Positions 42,811-54,304 of a DNA stretch of 64,000 nt are shown here, piece by piece (position 1 is the first letter of the stretch; every line of letters begins with the position of its first letter). The stretch covers positions 12,154,001 to 12,218,000 of the forward strand of contig OX485804.1 in the NCBI GenBank assembly GCA_950295325.1, read 5' to 3'. The translations under genes and the position numbers were made by a program. Below the pieces are notes generated by a model. The model was given only the letters and a program-made list of their open reading frames with translations. It was not told where the DNA came from and ran no database searches. Source of the DNA: Polytrichum commune (taxonomy: Eukaryota > Streptophyta > Polytrichopsida > Polytrichales > Polytrichaceae).

Positions 42811-43753
42811 CCGTACGTTAAGGGCAGCTTCGGCACATGTTAGCCGAATAATTAATTAAAGTTCAAAAAGTAGGTTCGGCACCTAAAAATAGTATATTCA
42901 TATTTTCAGCAATTTTCTCTTTTAATTTTTAAAAAATCAGCCTAAATTCATTTTTAATTTTCTATTTAAGCTTATATCTTGTACATCTCTCTTGCATTGA
43001 ATGACAAGTAAGATGTGAGTGAAGAGTTGAGAATGCTCTGTGCTTTATGCAAGTAGAGTGGAGTTGTGTTCAACAATGCATATGGGATATGTAATCTTTG
43101 AGGTGAAGCACCGAGTTAGACTTCATTTTTATAACACGCATAACTTTTGCATAGAGTCTTCAAATGACATAAAATTTCTTGGAGGTGAAAGATTACTTGA
43201 TTTCTAAACTTTTCTTAGACCAACAAAATTCCAAAAAAGTTGATCTTCTATGCACAAATGAGCTCCGAAAAACTGTTATGAACGCATTTTAATTTTTTGA
43301 TTTTTACACGGCTGCAATGTTTTATCCATATCTTTTGCATAAAGACTTATTTTGACACAAAACTTGTTGGAGGTGGAAGAAGGATCGATTTCTCAACTTT
43401 TGTTAGTTGGACAAAATTCTATAAAACTTCATCTTCTATGCTCAATTGGACTCCAAAAATTTGTGTACAACACATTTGAAAAGCCTCACCTAGAGTCTTG
43501 CTACTTCTTAACCCATATTCTTTGTGGACTAATGTAAGTGAGCTTGATTACAAAAGGAGCACCTTCTCTCTTTCAAAATTCACATATGCTTCCACTGTAA
43601 GTAAAACTCTAGTGAGAAGTAAAAATTTCTTACTTTTTGGCAATTTTGAAAAATAATTAATTTTATATTTGGCAAAAAATGTCAATAATTTTCCAAAATT
43701 TTCGGCATCTATTTTTAGAATTGTTTTGTGCCAAACCTGCCCTTAACGTACGG
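42811..43753. mobile_element. 943-bp TA-flanked element family O
   Basis: TIR CCGTACGTTAAGGGCAG is perfectly inverted at the right end (CTGCCCTTAACGTACGG), with similarity continuing through TTCGGCAC/GTGCCAAA. TA flanks both sides (42809-42810, 43754-43755). The interior holds an approximate direct repeat: 43130-43290 and 43310-43460 share TTTTGCATA.AG, ACA.AA..TT.TTGGAGGTG, GATTTCT.AACTTTT and ATCTTCTATGC. No transposase recognised. Confidence 0.85.
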
Positions 43754-43862
43754 TAGTTTATGAAGCTCACATGGAGTGAACGCATGGGACATATAAATGA
43801 GACTACTTTCCTCGAAAATGACCCGATTCAACGCCCCTTTGGTGTTTGCGTTTGGTGTAAAA

Positions 43863-44042
43863 CATGTGACCGTGCTCTTAGATGTTGACATTTTTCATAT
43901 TTCTTTATTAAATTGAAGATCATTTTGCAAATTCTTGTAAATGGATTGGTTATTTTCCTGAAGTCTTGAACGTCAACCGGTAATTTTTCAAACCCAACCG
44001 GTTCATATGTAAGTACTGGTCGGTTCACCCCGTGCATTGCTC
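43863..44042 (-). repeat. Dispersed repeat family C, copy 7
   Basis: Contains TGAAGTCTTGAACGTCAACCGG and ends near CGGTTCACCCCGTGCATTGC. Confidence 0.6.
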
Positions 44043-44154
44043 AATTGAACTAGATAAGCCTTGTCCCCTTCACAGTACTGCTCATTGGTGACAGTCCCAC
44101 AGTAAGCAATCCATGTCCTCGGTGACAGTCCCACAGCAGCTTCTGAATCCATCA

Positions 44155-44530
44155 GGTATGTACGTGGGTGTTATTCAGCTTGTTTTTTTGTGTTCTGGAA
44201 ATTCTACCAATTAGATTCACACAAGGAGTCTTATGTTGCATTAGCAAATCTTCATTGAAATGTCGGCAAAAAATCGGATTGAAAACTGGACGTCTCCTAG
44301 TTCAATTACGATTATCAAAGGTGCTTGTTTGTTGATTTCCGAACTGAATATATAGGTGGACCTCCCAATTATGTTCACTATTGAGTGTGGAATGGTTAAT
44401 AAAATTTGGAGGTGTAGTCTAATCTCTTGTGAACATGTATTTTTACAGTGCTTGCTTTCTGATCCTCACCAAACCACACAACAATCCAATACAAGTGTCC
44501 AATTTGAGAAAAAAACACCTCCATAAAGAA
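44155..44530 (+). repeat. Dispersed repeat family D, copy 3
   Basis: Same order of words as 449-825 (GGTATGT.CGTGGGTGTTATT, CATTAGCAAATCT, CCTCCCAATTATGTTCA). Confidence 0.7.
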
Positions 44531-45202
44531 ATTTCTTCAACTTTCTTTACATTTTGCAACTTGTCAATCTTCTTCATAATTCTATGCTTGCTTAAACCCC
44601 GTTTTCCTAGTAAGGGGAAAAAATTTAATTTAAAAAAAAAATGCTAACATCACATGATGTGCTTGACATTACTGAACCCCATGAAGCTTTGTCTTTGTTC
44701 AAAGCCAGTAAGAACTATTCCCTCTTCATATCTTAGCTAGAATTGAACAGAAATTTGACAAAATGACATTTTTGTTTTGAATTATTGTCCATTAGTTGTT
44801 TTAGCCCATCCAACTAAGACTATTTCAAATAAATAATATGTAAATAAATAAATCCCACTAAATGATGTTATTGTACCATATGTTTTCTCCATTTCTTAGT
44901 CTTGTGTAGAAATGGACTATTCGTGTTGTCCTGAACAATCATGTCTATGAAGTACTTACATACACAAAGGAACAATGAATGAAAGTTCCAAACAAGAATG
45001 CAAGACAATGGGTTGACGACAGATTGGAGCCATTTTGCTACAATTGATGGGAAATGAAATTAGCTGGGAAAATCCAAAACGGGTGCCACATAGAAAGTGC
45101 TCATAACCTTCTTTCAACTGTAGCAAAAATGTTCATTTTACGACATAGATTTTTTTTTTAAAAGAAAATAGATAGAAGACCATCATGAGGCAATTGACCA
45201 CC
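44531..45202. other. Unannotated AT-rich sequence
   Basis: No coding region or repeat partner was recognised. Confidence 0.35.
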
Positions 45203-45330
45203 TGGCAAGTTTTTCGTCAAGTAGAGAGGAGATTTCACAGCCAGGAATCGAACCGCCAACCTCTTCCTTGGGATTTGGGTATCTCTCCACCATCATCCAA
45301 TAGTTTAGGGTCATTTCAAACCATTAACGA
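45203..45330 (-). repeat. tRNA-derived SINE family X, head region
   Basis: Reverse complement: an A-box-like ATGGTGGAGAGATACCC and, about 35 nt later, a B box GGTTCGATTCC followed by TGGCTGTGAAATC. Shares GACCCTAAACTA and CTCTACTTGACG with the other SINE copies; its tail is different. Confidence 0.65.
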
Positions 45331-45547
45331 CACAAATTTAGGAGGGCCGGACATTGGTAATCATTTAACACCCAAATAATCGTGTCCTCACAAAAATTAG
45401 TTCAAGAATGATGTGTGTTTTGATGCATTGTCAATGGCAATCTAATGGCCCATCCCCACACGGCTTTACCAAATAACCAAAGTCTTTTTTCTTTTTAAAA
45501 ACCGGATAAACCTCTCTAAGTTATAGCGGAGGCACCCGGTTATCCCA

Positions 45548-45870
45548 ATGCACCTACAAGAACTTGCTCCAAATTTTTTTGAGTATGTTCTAGTTATAAT
45601 AAGTAGCTTTCATACATGTTCATTATTTTATTTACCAAGCAATGGCATGATGGGTAATTTTTATCCCATCCTCAAATGCCTTACCACTCATCTATCTTAC
45701 CATTGGTTTTTGTTAATGGAGCTCCTGATGCCTTCACAACTAAGATTAAAAGCAACCAATCGTGAGAGCCCAAGGCCACACTCTTTTATTTAAATGTCCT
45801 ACATTCTTACCTCATCTCTAGGTACCGATGGGATGGTCAGTGCTTGAGGCTTAAAACCTCTGCTTGTAAA
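45548..45870 (-). repeat. Dispersed repeat family W, copy 1
   Basis: Its reverse complement matches 54305-54625, sharing TACCTAGAGATGAGGTAAGAATG, CCAAGCAATGGCATG and CTTGTAGGTGCA. The element type is unknown. Confidence 0.55.
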
Positions 45871-46299
45871 CCTATGAGCCCAAAATGGTTGCTCATATTT
45901 GTTTTATGTTTAGAATTTATTGAGAATTGCATTGGGAGTGTTATTAAAACAATCAAAAGTATAAAAAGAGTGAGTCTTGGTGTGGTTTATGTTTTAGGCC
46001 TTAAGCTTATTTTGTGTGGTTAGTTAGAAGCTTAAAGGCATTAGGGAATGCTTTGGTTAAGTGAGTAGTGTTTGATGAAGCAAGGGGAGGGTCCTTGGAT
46101 TTAAATGTTTGATTTAGAACATGTTCTTGTTGATTTAGGGAGTGAGGGTTTAGTGGATAAGATAAGGTCCTATTAAGTAGGGAGGATATGAGGGGTTAAG
46201 CCCTCTTAGTTTTGTGTGTATTTTTCTCTTTTTGGTGTGGAGCAAGGGGGAGCTCGAGAAGCTCGGAAGGAGCGAGCCGAGGATGAAGAATGATGGGGT
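45871..46299. other. Non-coding lead-in to the 60-bp minisatellite
   Basis: Contains TATAAAAAG at about 45960 and then T/G-rich sequence. Together with the AATAAA-like words near 48115 it could represent the body of a long terminal repeat or an old transcript, but no matching partner or primer-binding site is visible. Confidence 0.25.
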
Positions 46300-46681
46300 A
46301 ATGGTGAGAGGAGTAAGCTTAGCAGCTGGAATCTATGGCGAGGCCAGAACGGTGGTTACAGGGTTAAGAAGTAAGCCCTTAGCGGCTGGGATTTATGGCT
46401 GAGGCCAGAACTGTGGTTACAGGGTTGAGGAGTAAGCCTTAGCGGCTGGGATTTATGGCCGAGGCCAGAACTGTGGTTACAGGGTTGAGGAGTAAGCTTA
46501 GCAGCTGGAATCTATGGCGAGGCCAGAACGGTGGTTACAGGGTTAAGAAGTAAGCCCTTAGCGGATGGGATTTATGGCCGAGGCCAGAACTGTGGTTACA
46601 AGGTTAAGAAGTAAGCCTTAGCGACTGAATCTATGGCCGAGGCCAGGACTGTGCGGTTACAGGGTTGAGGAGTAAGCCTTA

Positions 46682-47780
46682 GAGCATCCCCACTAGACCG
46701 GGCACCGCCCCGGGCATAATTGCACCGGTGGCACCCCGGGCATAGTGTGGGTTTACCCGACATATTGTTGGAGCCCACTAGCTCGGGTACATGCCCCTCT
46801 TCGAGGCCGGCCCCCGCCCGGTATTACCCCCTTGCCCGATTCCATTAGCCTTGCCCGATGCCTTGCCCGGATACCGATTCCGTGCCCGATGTGTTGCCCG
46901 ATTCCCTACCCGATCCCTTTCGGTTCTCCGCCCGGAAATATACTAAAATCCCTCGTTAACTAATTCACTAATTAACTAATTCACTAATCATACTAGATTT
47001 TCATCAATCACGAAATAAAACATTACACTAATATCACTATATGAGTTAATTTGAGACTTTCTATTGTCACCCATTAATATATGGACCACAACAACATGGT
47101 CTAATGTTTGAGTCGTCCTACCTAAACCATCTTGAAATGGGTTCTTAAAGACTGCAGATTTGTTTTCTTGGTTTTTCAGCTGCAATTTCAAGACTTTGGG
47201 GGCATGTTATGTACCGCTGGAAAGATATTTTCAATGCCTTTCCAACAGTATATAACATGCCCCCAAATTCTTAAAATTTCAGCTGTAAAACCCACAAAAC
47301 AAATCTGCAGTCTTTTAGTGACTGCAGATCAGGGTGGTCAAAAGCTCATGGTCCCATAACCGTTGTCCAAACCCCAAGTGGCAGATATAAAGGAAAAAAA
47401 TTACGAAGAAGAAGAAGGAGCTGGAGCGGGAGCGGCTTGGCTTGGCTTGGCTTGGCTTAACATTTTAGGTGAAGTACCGTCCTGTGTTTTTGCTTTGCAT
47501 TCTTCTGCCCTATCCCTCCTCCTCCCACCCATTGCAGGTACACCCCCCCCCTTCCTGACATGGTGGAATAAGTCCAAAGTTGGGCTAACTGGCGGATGGC
47601 GTTGGCGGGCAGAACACGGTACCCGAGGCCAATATACCCGAAGAGCTCCTCCCAAATGCCCGGCCCGGCACCCTTTATGGCGTTAGCGTCGACTGGTGGA
47701 CGTTAGAACTTGGCGTCCCGGGCACCGGATTTCCAGGAGTGCCGTTCAACTGACTTATACCTCCGCTGGTGGGAATGCTC
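46682..47780. mobile_element. 1.1-kb TTA-flanked element in the minisatellite
   Basis: 1099 bp. Ends GAGCATCCCCACTAG and CTGGTGGGAATGCTC are inverted with two mismatches. TTA flanks both sides (46679-46681, 47781-47783), fitting PIF/Harbinger. Its outer parts are GC-rich with repeated TTGCCCGAT words (46800-46930). The middle is AT-rich and contains the foldback at 47148-47314. No transposase. Confidence 0.85.
47148..47314. repeat. 167-bp foldback inside the 1.1-kb element
   Basis: AAAGACTGCAGATTTGTTTT pairs with AAAACAAATCTGCAGTCTTT; further in TTTCAGCTG pairs with CAGCTG.AAA, GGGGGCATGTTAT with ATAACATGCCCCC, and CTGGAAAG with CTTTCCAACAG. Arms of about 75 bp with a short loop. Confidence 0.8.
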
Positions 47781-47905
47781 TTAGCGGCTGGGATTTATGG
47801 CCGAGGCCATAACTGTGGTTACAGGGTTGAGGAGTAAGCCTTAGCAGCTGGAATCTAGGCCGAGGCCATAATTGAGTGATTAGAGGGTGAGGAGCTAAGC
47901 TCGGA

Positions 47906-48491
47906 GTAGCGGGCCGGTTATTGACCGGGCTTGAGGCCGGTTATGGGCCGGTTAGGGGGTTGGTTATGAGCATGGGCTAGTAAATTAGGAAGGGGGAGAA
48001 GGATTAGACTAGGGATTCCACTCACTAGTGAATTAGAACGGGTTGAATGGTAATTAGTGTAGGTAGAAAGCAATAAACAGAGAAGAACATTTTTCAATGC
48101 TTGTACTCGTATTATGGAATAAATTGGTGTGCAAGATTTGATGGGAAATGTAATGGACTCTCACGAAGTTGGTAAGATGGAGCTATGGGAACACGAATGT
48201 GATATCCATTCCCTCACCATGACTAGGACGCTTAAGGGTGGGTGGTTTGGCCTCACAAAACCATGTCACGTCCTTTGCCACCTCGACTCAAGACTACATA
48301 ACATCCATGGTGTGAAGGCCGTGTTTTTCTAACGAGCTTTTAGGCTAAGCTAAAGCCAAGTGGGAAGGGCATACAGGTAACACATGGAATTCAACATGTT
48401 TTGCGGCATCATGTTGGCTCCAACCACTAAAACTTTCCGCCATCCATTGACTCCTTGGCGTCAAGGAGATTATACACAATATTAAGGGTAG
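47906..48491. other. Unannotated sequence
   Basis: GGCCGGTTATnGGCCGGTTA words follow the minisatellite; an AATAAA lies near 48118. No coding region was recognised. Confidence 0.35.
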
Positions 48492-48740
48492 TCTAGTTCG
48501 AGATAACCCTAAACTACCGGGCGATAGTGGAGAGGTACCCATTTCCGAAATGGAGTGGTTGACGATTCGATTCCGACTGTGAAATCTTCTCTATACTTGA
48601 CGGGAAAAACTAACTAGATAAGTAAGAAGCCAAGAGCCCACCCACCGCAATGGAGGCAATAAACCCCATCCTACACCAAGAAGATTCTTGAGCAAGGTAA
48701 GGCCAATGGGTTGTAGTTCACGTCAAATTGCCTGATGTTG
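48492..48740 (+). repeat. tRNA-derived SINE family X, full copy
   Basis: Head: AACCCTAAACTACCGGGCG, an A-box-like region ATAGTGGAGAGGTACCC, and a B box-like GATTCGATTCCGAC. Body: GAAATCTTCTCTATACTTGAC, then GAGCCCACCCACCGCAATGG, AATAAACCCCATCC and AGATTCTTGAGCAAGG. The tail ends near GATGTTGGTTACTTATTTG. About 250 bp, matching 57891-58150. Confidence 0.75.
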
Positions 48741-49166
48741 GTTACTTATTTGAGGATGGTCATTGGGAAGACGCTACCAAAAAAAGTTCTTCAAATGAGT
48801 TTAAAGTAGAAGATGGGCACGGTGACTTGACAAACTCCCCTTATATTCTCTTAGTTTCGTGTAGAACTCGTACTAAGAAATCAGCAAATACATGTCATTT
48901 CCCTTCAATTAATGACCACATGAATTTTGAATGGGGTTTGTGGCCAACTGTGGCTTGGGGGAGCCTCGTTATACATATTAAGTTTATTAAAAACTTCCGT
49001 CCACAAATGTAAGATTATGGAAAATGTGAATGGTAGGTGTGATGCACATAAACTAATGAGAAACCCAAAAGAAAAAGAAAAAGAAAACATGAGTCTTGAT
49101 TGAGGTGTTTATCCTAGGGAAAGTTCCCATGCTTTACTATGCAGTCAACATGGTGCGATGTTGGTG
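48741..49166. other. Unannotated sequence
   Basis: A 94-codon frame (+, 48728-49012) without a recognised domain overlaps the SINE tail. Confidence 0.3.
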
Positions 49167-49491
49167 CACTAAATAGTCCTATTAATGTGGGTGGGAAATT
49201 AGCGTGGGAATCATTAGCATGGCCCACACTAATTAGTCTAGTCAAGGTGGAATTAATGTTGGTTCAAGACCCAAGTCGTCCCTGAAGTTTTCATAAAGAC
49301 TTCCTACCAACAAAATGAGTATTAGTTTTAGACCAAAAGTAGCACAAAATAAAATAATCACTCACGCTAATTTTCTAGAAAAAATAACCAATGTGGTCCA
49401 CGTCAATTTTCTACTAGAAATTTAGTGTGGGTTGAAAATTAACTTGGGCTCTAAAAATTATTGTGGCCCACAATAGTAGAACTATTTAGTG
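49167..49491 (-). mobile_element. TA-ended MITE family J, copy 2
   Basis: 325 bp. CACTAAATAGTCCTATTAATG and ATAGTAGAACTATTTAGTG at the ends, with TA on the right (49492-49493). Interior related to the reverse of 15781-16100 (GACTTGGG..., CTTCATGAAGAC-like words). Confidence 0.75.
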
Positions 49492-49751
49492 TAGTTATAA
49501 GTCTTCGGCAAGGCAAGCAAGTGGGCGGGTGTTATTATTGACTGGGGAACATGCCTAGATACACTTAATTTTTGTTGTAGCTAGTAGTGTTTACATTGCA
49601 TTCCAATTTTGGTTTTGTTTTGCCCCCTTTGGGATTTTGAGAATGACATTCCTTGTGATCTATTCAAATTTGATGACCATCCAATCTCATTTGTTCTCCC
49701 AGTTTTAATTATTTAATTATTTACTTTTTTGGGGGGGGGGAACACGGGAGG

Positions 49752-49885
49752 TGTTTGACCACCTGAAAAATTTTCGTTAAGTAGAGAGACGGTTTTACAG
49801 CCATGAATTGAACTGCCAACCACTCCGTTTAGTTTGGATACCTTTCCACTATCATGCAGTAGTTTAGGGTCATCTCCAACCCAAA
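49752..49885 (-). repeat. tRNA-derived SINE family X, head region
   Basis: Reverse complement: GACCCTAAACTACTGCATG, ATAGTGGAAAGGTATCC, then GGCAGTTCAATTCATGGCTG as a decayed B box. Same short tail type (GACCACCTG) as 45203-45330. Confidence 0.6.
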
Positions 49886-51339
49886 ATTGAAAAATTGTTG
49901 AAAGTGGTTTCACAATGATTGAGGGGTTAAGAAAGGTGTCCACGTTAGACACAAGCATGAGGTTGCATTCTCAAATGGAAAGGTTTGGGGGCTTCCTCAT
50001 TGCCGTGGTGGAGTGAGAAGCTTGAGCCCCTTGTCTCTCCTCCAAGTGGGCTTTGTTTCTTGGTTGATATTTCATTCTTGGCATTAGCTATTGGCCCTTT
50101 GTCAAAGAACTCCTTACAAATAACATCGCCAAAAAGTGGGTGCAAAAGATATCGACATGTCACACTCGTATAAGGTATGTGATCTTACGCGGTAACTCTT
50201 TTTAATTGGACACCAAAAAAGCACGTGTGATCAAAATATGGTAATCATTGTAGGCTCAATTGAGAGGACCTCTGAAAATCTTCCTCTTATATATGTAGAA
50301 AAATGGAAAGTAGTGAATGACCACTATGAAGCATTAGACTAGGAGTAGAAAGATTCTTGTGTGGACCCAAAATGGCTAATGGTAAACTTGGCGGTCCGAA
50401 AAGGATGTAATGATAGGCTGGATGCAACGATTGGCCAGATGCAACAATTGGCTGGAGAGAACTTGTCTCACACCACTTGGGATCACTTTTGGGTATCGTT
50501 GACTTTAGACTTAACCTTCTTTGTGTGTGAAGTATGCATAGTAGGATAAGTTGATGCTCAAAGTAGGGACTCTATTGTACAAGTAGGGGGGTTGACTCAC
50601 TTGCCTCTTTGGGAAAATGTAGCTATGTTTTTACAAGGAAATCAAATTATGAAATAGCATGCGTTCCTCATCATTTTCTCTACTCCATCTCTAAGAAATA
50701 TTGCACACATTTCAAGCCATTTTTTCTAGCCAAATCAACTTATTTCATTGGCTTCCATTTTTCTACCTTAAGTTTTGCATCTCAACATTGATTAGGAAAC
50801 TTATAATGAAAATATGCATGATTTATGATTGGTGATCAATTGGGACAATTTCAATCTTGTGATCAAAATTGTCTTTAGAGTTGGAAGTGTGTACAATTAG
50901 GCCACAAAGCTTACGTGGTAGGCATGGTTCCCCCGCCCAGGAGCAATGAAAGGGGAGAACTGACCACTACACTCCCAATTAGTGCGCGTGGTACTAATCT
51001 CCGAAACATGCACTATTTTGCCAAGTCTCAAAATTCAGGGGATGAAATTCATGATACGAAATTCATGAACACGTGCTTATTTGCCAAATTTTTTAAGAAA
51101 ACTAGTGTGTGCTCTAAGGTTTTTGTAGAGTGATTAAAATAATTGCATGCAAACACATGCTTGTCAGTGAATAGTGCCGGTACTTTCAATGAATGGTGCT
51201 ACTGTGAATAATATTTTCAGTGAATAGTGCCAGGACAAACAATGCTTCCTAGATCTTTTGGTGACCCTAATTCATTGCATAAAGAAATTTAACATCACCT
51301 TCATTAATTTCCTACGCGTACTATCGACCCTCCCTCACT
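49886..51339. other. Unannotated sequence
   Basis: No gene was recognised. A stretch around 51160-51240 repeats GTGAATAGTGCC/GTGAATAATATT words three to four times. Confidence 0.35.
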
Positions 51340-51550
51340 AATTGTGATAATCAATGTAGTTATAGATGCAACGGTTGAGTTTGAGAGAAAATTGGTTAAA
51401 GTTCAAGACTTCAAAATATTTACCAATCATTTTTAGAAGAATATATGGAATATACCTTGAATTATTAAAGAAGAGCCGAAAGATCATAACATGCAACCGG
51501 TAAGACTTGGATACAACACTAGGATCTTGACCGAGTATGCCCAAATGCGT
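51340..51550 (+). repeat. Dispersed repeat family C, copy 8
   Basis: Contains GCAACGGTTGAGTTTGAGAG and AACCGGTAAGACTTGGATAC. Confidence 0.6.
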
Positions 51551-51882
51551 TGGGTGACCCTTATAGGATCCAAAGAGAGTGAGCCTTTTATACATATTTA
51601 TGGATAGGGTCACAAACCCACAATCCATCCATGTATACCTTCAAATATTGTTGTACACCCTAACCTCCGTAATGTTACTCTCTCTCTTTTATGTCCTAAA
51701 ACCCTAGGGAACGGATGTGCTCGAATCTAAATCTCAAATAATTAAACCACACGCTCGCATGCATCACATTGTCATTGTTGCCATTCTTGCAGTGTTGATT
51801 TTTTTGTGATTCCATAATATGAATCATGCTACACTAATTCTCTATATCATGCATCCACGCTAACACTACAAAACCTCCTTAC

Positions 51883-52058
51883 TTAGCTCGTTCACACATC
51901 CTGCTGGCAGGCGCAGGGAGCCTACTCCGGATTTGGCTCCCTGCTAAAGTCGTAGGCAAAATGCCATGTGAACTCAACATTTTGCCTACAAATTCAGCAG
52001 GGAGCCAAATCCGGAGTAGGCTCCCTGCGCCTGCCAGCAGGATGTGTGAACGAGCTAA
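51883..52058. mobile_element. 176-bp foldback with perfect 63-bp arms
   Basis: 51883-51945 is the exact reverse complement of 51996-52058. The outer end is TTAGCTCGTTCACACATCC; the inner end of the arm is TTTGGCTCCCTGCT. Inside, a 7/7-nt internal loop is followed by an 11-bp stem (TAGGCAAAATG / CATTTTGCCTA) and a 14-nt loop. Perfect arms imply recent origin or homogenisation. Terminal TTA/TAA could be part of the palindrome or the target site. Confidence 0.9.
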
Positions 52059-52336
52059 CTATCACATGCACTTTGGTTGCAACATGCATGATATTAGGGA
52101 GGTTAGAGAGTGTATAAGTGAAAGCCCACTTTTCCCACATTTGAGTATAATTTCCGCAATTAAAGAGGAAAGCAGATACGTAATCCCTTTTCAAACCCAT
52201 GTGAACAAATTATTTTGAGCTTCGTCTCATTATGACGCTTATGTCATACACTTCACATGGCAAGTCTGTAGCAAGTGAACTTGGCGTCTTGATACAGTCA
52301 AGGTTTCACAGCAGTGAAGAGTATCTCGTACCAAGT
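52059..52336. other. Unannotated sequence
   Basis: Nothing recognised. Confidence 0.35.
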
Positions 52337-52836
52337 GTCCGTGTTGTTAATAGGTTCTAAAAGATGAGCGTGTGGACGAAAGATTGTCAAAGATCATTGG
52401 CTGAAATTACTTCTTTATCCAGTGGGTTGTTCAAACCTAGGGTTTGTCCACCTCGTCAACCTGCCACGTCACCAACCAATGTAGCCACTTCAGTGGACAA
52501 GATGAAGTACTTTTGGGCCTTGCATGGGGATGGTTCTAAGCTTCTTTATATGAAGGAACCCTTCTGCTTGTTCAGTTAGGGTTGAAGTGTCCATGTTGTT
52601 CATAGGTTCTAAGATGAGCGTGTGGACGAAAGATTGTCAAAGATCATTGGCTGAAATTACTTCTTTATCCAGTGGGTTGTTCAAACCTAGGGTTTGTCCA
52701 CCTCGTCAACCTGCCATGTCACCAACCAATGTAGCCACTTCAGTGGACAAGATGAAGAACTTTTGGGCTTTGCATGGGGGTGGTTCTAAACTTCTCTTTG
52801 TGAAGGAACCCTTCTGCTTGTTCGGTTAGGGTTGGT
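52337..52836 (+). repeat. 250-bp tandem duplication with a shared 70-codon frame
   Basis: Units 52337-52586 and 52587-52836 are about 95 percent alike. Each contains an ATG-started frame of about 70 codons (52364-52579 and 52614-52829), beginning MSVWTKDCQRSLAEI and ending EPFCLF. Counting differences by eye, about six change the amino acid and three do not, giving no sign of protein conservation. No domain recognised. Confidence 0.85.
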
Positions 52837-53822
52837 TAGGGTTGTCAGCAGGTTTGAAGTTGCATCTTGTGAATTGAATGACACATAATGACCTGATGAT
52901 GTGGAAGCACTTTGGGGGGACGAAAGATTGGTTAGGGTGTCATTGTTCATGCTTCATTTGGGCACTCGTTTGAATTGGGCCTAAGCTTACAAGATAGAGG
53001 GTGCTAATTCCAACCCCCACCTAAAATATATATGCCTATATGTGACCCTACACTTATGTGACCCTATATACTGCACCCGCACATAGGACAACTCCACCTA
53101 AAAAAATTGCATGTTGGATTGAATCGGCGATTGTCTCATCATGTCAAAAAAAAATTAAAAATTAAAAATTAAAATTGAGAGAGCAAAAATTTGTACAAAA
53201 TTTAGAATGACCGTAGCTTGGATGACCCATACAATATTATATCTAAAATAGGGTAGGTGAAAGATATAGGTAGTAGTTAATTTTTATTGATAAAGTGGGG
53301 TTTGTTATATTTGGAGGAGCAAATAATTTGTGTTGTTCAATGAATGTCTTTATATTGGATGAGAAGTTGCCTCATTTGACTAGAAGCTAAGGAAATTAGT
53401 TGTTGGCAGAACTTGGGGTAATGATTGAGAGTTTCAACATCATGGTGGATTGTTTCAAGATAGTGTTGCATCTAGGTATCATTTAATTTTATGTACATCT
53501 ACCGTGATGTGTTTTTGTCATTTTCTTGTAAATTAACTTTAATTTATATCAAAATTCCAATATTTTGATAAATGATACATTTTACAAATAGGACAAAGTC
53601 TATAAAATAAGCTCATGGTGTAAATTATATTCACTTATAGGGTCTTGGAAAATACCTCAAAGTACCATTTTATCTACTAATAGGGTGCCAATTATTCAAG
53701 AAATTTAGATAAATACCCATCTTTAGTGAACCCCCAACCACACGTGGTTTGCAAAAGTATATAGCTTATGATCTCCCCGGCTCAACATGCAACCAAGTGA
53801 ATGTACTATCCACCACTTCTAG
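52837..53822. other. Unannotated AT-rich sequence
   Basis: No gene or repeat partner was recognised. Confidence 0.35.
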
Positions 53823-53936
53823 CATATGAGTCCTAGGCAATCGTCATGCGGTGGTGGAACAACATGCATATCTATTACCATTGTGGTAGATTTTTATACT
53901 TCTAGTCATGCAAGACAAATATCTAGGACTCACATG
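53823..53936. mobile_element. Foldback MITE family H, copy 4
   Basis: CATATGAGTCCTAGGCAATC on the left and ATATCTAGGACTCACATG on the right. Confidence 0.65.
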
Positions 53937-54304
53937 CTTGTACCGCATTATCATATGCACCATACATATGGCATGTGCTTTAGTGTGGCATTTGCTTTAG
54001 TATGGCATCAAAATTGATGATGTGCCATGCTCATTAGAACGGCCTTCATGACATGTCATGCAACAACAAATGTCCTATGCCACTGAGTGGTTGCAAGATC
54101 ATTTCAAACGCATGGGTGGATAATGAATAATGTGGGCCACACTAGATCAAATTTACAATGTTGTGGTATGCACACTTCATTCACCTACTTATGCCCCCTT
54201 CCCACCTGACTTCAGCAGAACTAGACTTAGCCTAAAAGTTCTTTTTAAAACCATGGCCTCCACACCATCGAAGCCATTGAGCCCAATCGGCAATGGACAC
54301 GGCA

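Larger units (their letters stand above)
46300..47905 (+). repeat. 60-bp minisatellite, interrupted
   Basis: Unit of about 60 bp: TTAGCGGCTGGGATTTATGG, then CCGAGGCCAGAACTGTGGTT, then ACAGGGTTGAGGAGTAAGCC. Six or more copies at 46300-46681, and about two more at 47781-47905 after the inserted element at 46682-47780. Two sub-variants alternate (GCGGCTGGGATTTATGG and GCAGCTGGAATCTATGG), suggesting a higher-order period. Confidence 0.9.

Noticed and set aside
45871-48130. Solo LTR containing the minisatellite
   Set aside because: A TATA-like word and an AATAAA-like word are present, but there is no TG...CA boundary with target duplication, no partner LTR and no primer-binding site.
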